A stretch of 64,000 nucleotides of DNA. It comes from Odobenus rosmarus divergens. Lineage: Eukaryota > Chordata > Mammalia > Carnivora > Odobenidae. A model generated the notes under the pieces. It made no database searches. It saw only the letters and a list, made by a program, of their open reading frames with translations, and was not told the origin of the DNA. Both the position numbers and the translations under genes were made by a program. The stretch is from the NCBI RefSeq assembly GCF_000321225.1, contig NW_004450566.1, forward strand, positions 2,190,512-2,254,511. The letters are read 5' to 3'. Shown here one piece after another: positions 60,171 through 64,000 of the stretch (positions within the stretch are counted from its first letter, which is position 1; every line of letters begins with the position of its first letter).

Positions 60171-60822
60171 GAAAAATACTTATTCCTTCAGTCTCCCCAG
60201 TCTCAATAAAGGGCACCTTCAAATTTCTCAAACCAGAAATTTGTTGTCCTTTATTCTTCTCTCCTTTATCCAGTCTATTTGCAAGGCCTACTGGCTGCAC
60301 TTCCCCATATATCTTTTATCAGTGCACTTTTTGCCAAAACCTCTGCCATTATTTGCCTTACCTGGACCCCATTAATTCTTTCCTGAATCATAGCAAAAGC
60401 CTTCTAAATACTACCATCCGATACTTTTTCCCACTAAAATCTCTCCAAATAGGACCAAGGTAACCTTTTTAAAAATAAATTAGACAATGTAATTGCTCCA
60501 CTTAGAACGCTCTAGTGTCCTCTGACTGCATTTAGAATGAAATCTAAATGCTTTACAATTCTTATACTTTCCTCTCCTACCTCAAGTCTTAACACTCTCC
60601 CCTTTAATCAATTTGTTCAATAACACTACATTGCTGTCTTTTCTCAGTCACACCACAGGGACTTTGAACTTGCTTTGCCTCATTACTGAAGTATTTTCCC
60701 TTGATTTTCACAGAGTTGAAATCTTCTCATTATTACCTCTGCAAAGTATTTTCTGGCAACCCTAGCAAATGTTGCCTGTCCTACCATCTGATTTCTCTTT
60801 ATCATTTCCCCCACCTCTTATT

Positions 60823-60912
60823 TTCTTTTTTCCTTCCTTCCTTATTCTTTCCTTCCTTCTCTCCTTCTTTCTTTTTTTCTTTGTTTGTTTCTTTGTGTGT
60901 GTGTGTGTGTGT
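60823..60912. repeat. TTCC-rich tract followed by (GT)n
   Basis: TTCC/TTTC pyrimidine stretch ending in about ten GT units at 60893-60912, within the L2. Confidence 0.93.
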
Positions 60913-61068
60913 ATGTCTATGTTTTGTTTATTTGTTTATTAAGGCAGGGGTGTTTATTTGCTTTGTCCAGCAATGTGAGCATTTAGAAGAGTTAGCATGT
61001 AATATGTACTCAATAAATGTTTTCTGAACAAACAAGTCTACAAAGTTATGAGGATGATCCAATAATAT

Positions 61069-61287
61069 GTGGGTCAGTTTACACAAACTCATAGGCCAAA
61101 TCTGGCCACTGCCTATTTTGATAGGTAAAATGTTATTGAAACAACCATATTCACTTGTTTACAAATTGTCTATGGTGACTTTTGAACTACAACTGCAGAG
61201 CTGAGCACATGCAGTGAAGACCAAAAGAGCTTGCAAAACTGAAAATATTTACAATCTGGCTCTTTAATGAAAGTTTGCTGACCCCTG
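61069..61287 (+). mobile_element. hAT-type non-autonomous DNA transposon with TSD
   Basis: GGCCAAATCTGGCCACTGCC, ATTGAAACAACCATATTCACTTG, TTTACAAATTGTCTATGG, AAAATATTTACAATCTGGC and the right terminus AGTTTGCTGACCCCTG match a well-known mammalian hAT-Charlie-like family. The left terminus (GGGTCAGTTTAC) is a diverged inverted copy of the right. CAATAATAT stands at 61060-61068 and 61288-61296, consistent with the 8-bp TSD of hAT elements. It lies just past the L2 3' end. Confidence 0.85.
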
Positions 61288-61296
61288 CAATAATAT

Positions 61297-61645
61297 ATGC
61301 CAGGCCAAGTTGCCATTCAAATTCAATGAAACAGACATTGTCTAACCTAAATGTGCCAAGGAAACTAAAGCCATGTGCCCTTTCTGGAGGCGGAGAAGAC
61401 AGTACTTGAGAGAAAAATTCAGCTAAGCAAAGTATGATGTGAAATAGAGGATTCTAGAATTGAAGAAGCTAGGGCAAGAAGTTTTTATGGGCAGTTTAAA
61501 TCTACTTAAATATTGAGCTAAGACTAAAAACCAAAAAAACAATTTTTTATTAACAGAATACAAAATTTGGTAAGTGTGACAAACCTTAAGAACATGACCA
61601 ACAATAATCAAGGAGGGAAACATACTATTCTCCTTAGTAATAATC
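61297..61645. other. Unassigned non-coding DNA
   Basis: No gene or named repeat recognised. Confidence 0.5.
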
Positions 61646-61649
61646 ACAG

Positions 61650-62670
61650 CCAGTTGACAAGGGTTCCATTTCTCAGTGGAAAAAAAAATACTCTTTTTCA
61701 ACAAATGGTGCTGGGCAACTGAATATCCACATGCAAAAGAATAAAGTTAGAGCACTACCTCACAACATATATAAAAATTAATTCAGCATGGATCAAAGAC
61801 CTATTGTAATATAAGAGCTTAAACTATAGAACTACTAGAAGAAATTATAGATAATATAAATTTTTGTCACCTTGAATTAGGCAATGATTTCTTAGATAAA
61901 ACACCAAAAGCACAAGCAATCCAAGAAAAAATAGACAAATTAGTCTTCATCAAAATTTTTAAAAAAATCTTTTGTTTTTCAAAGATGTTATCAAGAAAAG
62001 GAAAAGACAACCCAAAAAATGGGAGAAAATATTTGCAAATCACATATCTGATAAAGTCCAGTATACAGAATATATAAAGAACTCTTACAACTTAACAATA
62101 AAAAAATCAAATAATCCAATTTTTAAATGAGCAAAGAATTAAAATAGACATTTTTTTGGAAGATATACAAATGCCCAACAAAAACATGAAAAGATGCTCA
62201 ACATCATTATTTATTAAAGAAATTAATGCAAGTCAAAACCATAATGGCATATCACTTCACACATATGAGGATGGCTATAATAAAGTAGATAGATAATAGA
62301 AGGGTTGACAAGAGTATGAAGAAATTAGAGCCCTTATATATTGTTGGTGGGAATGTAAAATAGTTCAGCTGCTTTGGAAAACAATTTGGCTTTCCTCTAA
62401 AGGTTGAACATAGAGTTATCATGTGACCCAGCAATTCTAGTAAGTGGAAACAACCCAAATGTCCATCATCTGATGAATGGATAAAGAAAAACAATGGATA
62501 AAAATGTGGTATATCCATAGAATGGAATATTATGTCACAATGAAAAGAAATCAAGTTCTTACATTATACAACGTGGATGAACCTTGAAAACATTGTTTTA
62601 AGTCAAAGAAGCCAGACACAAAATCCATATACTACATGATTTCACTTTTATGAAAAATACTTGATTGAAC
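61650..62670 (+). mobile_element. L1 (L1M-type) ORF2 3' part and 3' UTR, sense
   Basis: CAACAAATGGTGCTGGGCAAC, GAATATCCACATGCAAAAGAATAAAG, AACACCAAAAGCACAAGC, GGGAGAAAATATTTGCAAATCACATATCTG, GCTCAACATCATTATTTATTAAAG, TATTGTTGGTGGGAATGTAAAATAG, GTGGTATATCCATAGAATGG and TACTACATGATTTCACTTTTATG follow L1 ORF2 to the 3' UTR in order. Frames are broken throughout. 5'-truncated at left; the right edge is soft. Confidence 0.88.
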
Positions 62671-62699
62671 TTGTGATAGTCTACAAAATTGAGCTAGTA

Positions 62700-64000
62700 A
62701 TACCATTTAATTTGACTGTCAGAAAATGGATGAGTCCTGAAAAATTAAATGGTGATATAATAGAGATCACCATCCCTACAGTCTTTAGTTATGTAATTGA
62801 AGCACTGATCTCCACCTTTGCCCCCAAGATGTGGTAATTTTTTTTTTTTAATTTAATATCTTACTCAGGGAGTAGGACAGAAAAGTTTCAGAGATTTCCA
62901 CTTAACGTTGGCCTTCTTCATTATGATGACTCTCATTGCACAAGTCAAGAATTCAGTGTAGGTGTTATCCAACAGCAAAGAATATCAATTCTTATTATAC
63001 ACTCAGAGACTGGGGAAACAATAACTAGGTGGTTCCACCCATAGACTCAACAGCCACCGTAAGCTTGACTTTAGTGAGGACTCCATTTACTACTTGGATT
63101 CCTGTTATTCCCTTCTTTCACAAGGGAACCATAAAAAGCCTTGAGTCTCTTAGTGTAGATGTTAATTCAAGTACTGTGTACAAGAGTTCTCATAATGTCT
63201 GGGTATTCCCCTTTGCCCAGTGAAGTAAGTGACCCCTTTTGGGGATGAACCAGGGGAATCATTACAGTATATACTTGCTGTGGTATAGCAGATCTCTCCT
63301 CTTCTCTTAATAGACTCTATATTTGGAAAATCAGCTAAGGTCCAGAAACTGAACAAACTTTTGAAGTGTTTTTCCATTCTTACCATCTTCTGGTTGTAGA
63401 TATTAAGCAGTGCTCTTGCAAGCCACCCATCTATTTTGCTCATATAGGTACTATCCTATATCAACCATGTCTACAAATCTTCTTGCCTGCCCTGCTGATC
63501 CTTTGGTTGTTACAGTAATTGTGACCTCCTGGTTTCTGGCTGTAAGCAGTGCCCCCGGTGTCTTTTACTTTGGTGTCTCATAATCCACCTGGATGTTAAA
63601 ATGCCCAGGTCTGTGAGTCCCTCTCCTTCTATTAGTTCTGGCCTAAAGAAAAGACCCAGCCCTGAATTTCTCAGTGATGCTGGTACCCCTCTCACTAGCA
63701 CATTCCTCATGGCCGTAGTGATGGGACTTAATCATCAGGAGGGTCTTCTGGCTTTACACAATACATCCATTCCAAGATATCCACCTGCCTGAGATCTTAC
63801 TCCTTTCTCTATTATATACCAGAGACATTCAGGAATTTTCTCTTCACTCAGCATAGACCTTTGTTTTTTCCTCACATCTAACAGCTTCCTCAGCAGTGAG
63901 TTTGCTCCATTCCCTCTGGTCTTTGCAGGGTATTAAATCACACATCCTGAGAAAGTACCACCAAGCAAATGAATTTTTGCTTGCTCTATCTTGTATTCTG
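62700..64000 (-). mobile_element. Decayed retrovirus-like internal region (possibly ERVL/MaLR), partial
   Basis: Across about 1.3 kb the minus strand has several coding-like blocks without named single-copy homologues, notably 63510-63710 (contains GVPASLRNSG and FFRPELIEGEGL) and 63162-63443. They are in different frames and separated by stops, so nothing is expressible. The wording resembles internal sequence of old ERVL/MaLR elements as I remember them. I see no LTR in the window, no primer-binding site and no polymerase motif. It runs past the window's right end. The class is an inference and the left boundary is uncertain. Confidence 0.4.

Larger units (their letters stand above)
59700..61035 (+). 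mobile_element. Long L2 (about 1.3 kb), split by a SINE
   Basis: Collinear with the L2 3' half in sense: GCTCACCCCTGAGCTTTTC, GACCTCCAAATATTTATCTCCATC, TCTCAATAAAGGGCACCTTC, GAAATTTGTTGTCCTTTATTC, CTATTTGCAAGGCCTACTGGC, GAACGCTCTAGTGTCC, AGGGACTTTGAACTTGC, GCAAAGTATTTTCTGGCAACC. It ends with the short 3' tail ATGTACTCAATAAATGTTTTC. The pyrimidine/GT tract at 60823-60912 occupies the place of a poorly conserved stretch. The 123-aa ORF at 59781-60152 is a chance L2/SINE fusion frame. Confidence 0.75.

Noticed and set aside
1..64000. CRISPR array, operon or bacterial mobile system
   Set aside because: No regularly spaced identical repeats other than microsatellites and no prokaryotic genes; repeat content is mammalian.

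Overview
This window is non-coding mammalian nuclear DNA. It is AT-rich, and reading both strands I found no protein-coding exon, functional RNA gene or CRISPR-like system. Nearly everything recognisable is transposable-element sequence. The host clade comes from the SINEs: about a dozen copies have the tRNA-Lys-like head 'GGGTGCCTGGGTGGCTCAG', a CT-rich middle and an AATAAATAAAATCTT(A)n tail. This is the Can-SINE architecture of Carnivora. The body (CTGCCTTCAGCTCAGGTCATGAT) resembles arctoid copies (bears, seals, mustelids and relatives) more than the canid or felid versions I remember. Arctoid carnivoran is therefore an inference, and no species is claimed.

Layout. 0-5 kb: an inverted Can-SINE and an old L1 3' UTR ending in a GAAA microsatellite. 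5.7 kb: a perfect 38-bp tandem duplication. 8.7-11.2 kb: an antisense L1 with an internal perfect 39-bp tandem duplication, then an L2 tail. 13-19 kb: two carnivore-type L1 3' ends, MIR, a long L2, a SINE with perfect target-site duplications (TSDs), and an L1 5' segment lacking its 3' end. 19-24 kb: mostly unassigned DNA with MIR/L2 pieces. 24.1-26.4 kb: L1 5'-region pieces in alternating orientation, one carrying a SINE. 27.2-34.5 kb: a nearly full-length but dead L1, with a 5' UTR containing a diverged ~0.5-kb direct repeat, decayed ORF1 and ORF2, a truncated SINE inside ORF2 and a young SINE in its A-rich tail. 36-42 kb: an old antisense L1, a TTCC microsatellite, two related LTR-like segments about 3 kb apart, and an unusually short tRNA-Lys-like SINE. 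43-48 kb: an L1 3' end with TSD and three SINEs. 49.3-50.3 kb: an MLT1-like LTR holding two SINEs at one target site. 52,077-52,886: an assembly gap of 810 N abutting a TA repeat and a truncated MER5-like element. 54.8-56.1 kb: two MLT1-like LTRs in opposite orientation. 57-64 kb: a carnivore L1 3' end, a DNA-transposon-like repeat, a ~1.3-kb L2 split by a SINE, a hAT-like element with matching flanks, an L1 3' portion, and a retrovirus-like internal fragment running off the window end.

No genes work together here. What the window offers is a layered record of insertions: L2/MIR and MER elements oldest, then MLT1 LTRs and L1M copies, then carnivore L1 ends and Can-SINEs. I found no convincing undescribed biological system. 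The most useful leads are structural: the L1 with a repeated 5' UTR, the strand-switching L1 block, the double SINE insertion, the two 38-39-bp tandem duplications, the 95-bp SINE and the LTR-like pair. Family names are from memory of consensus sequences; boundaries are approximate unless a TSD is given.
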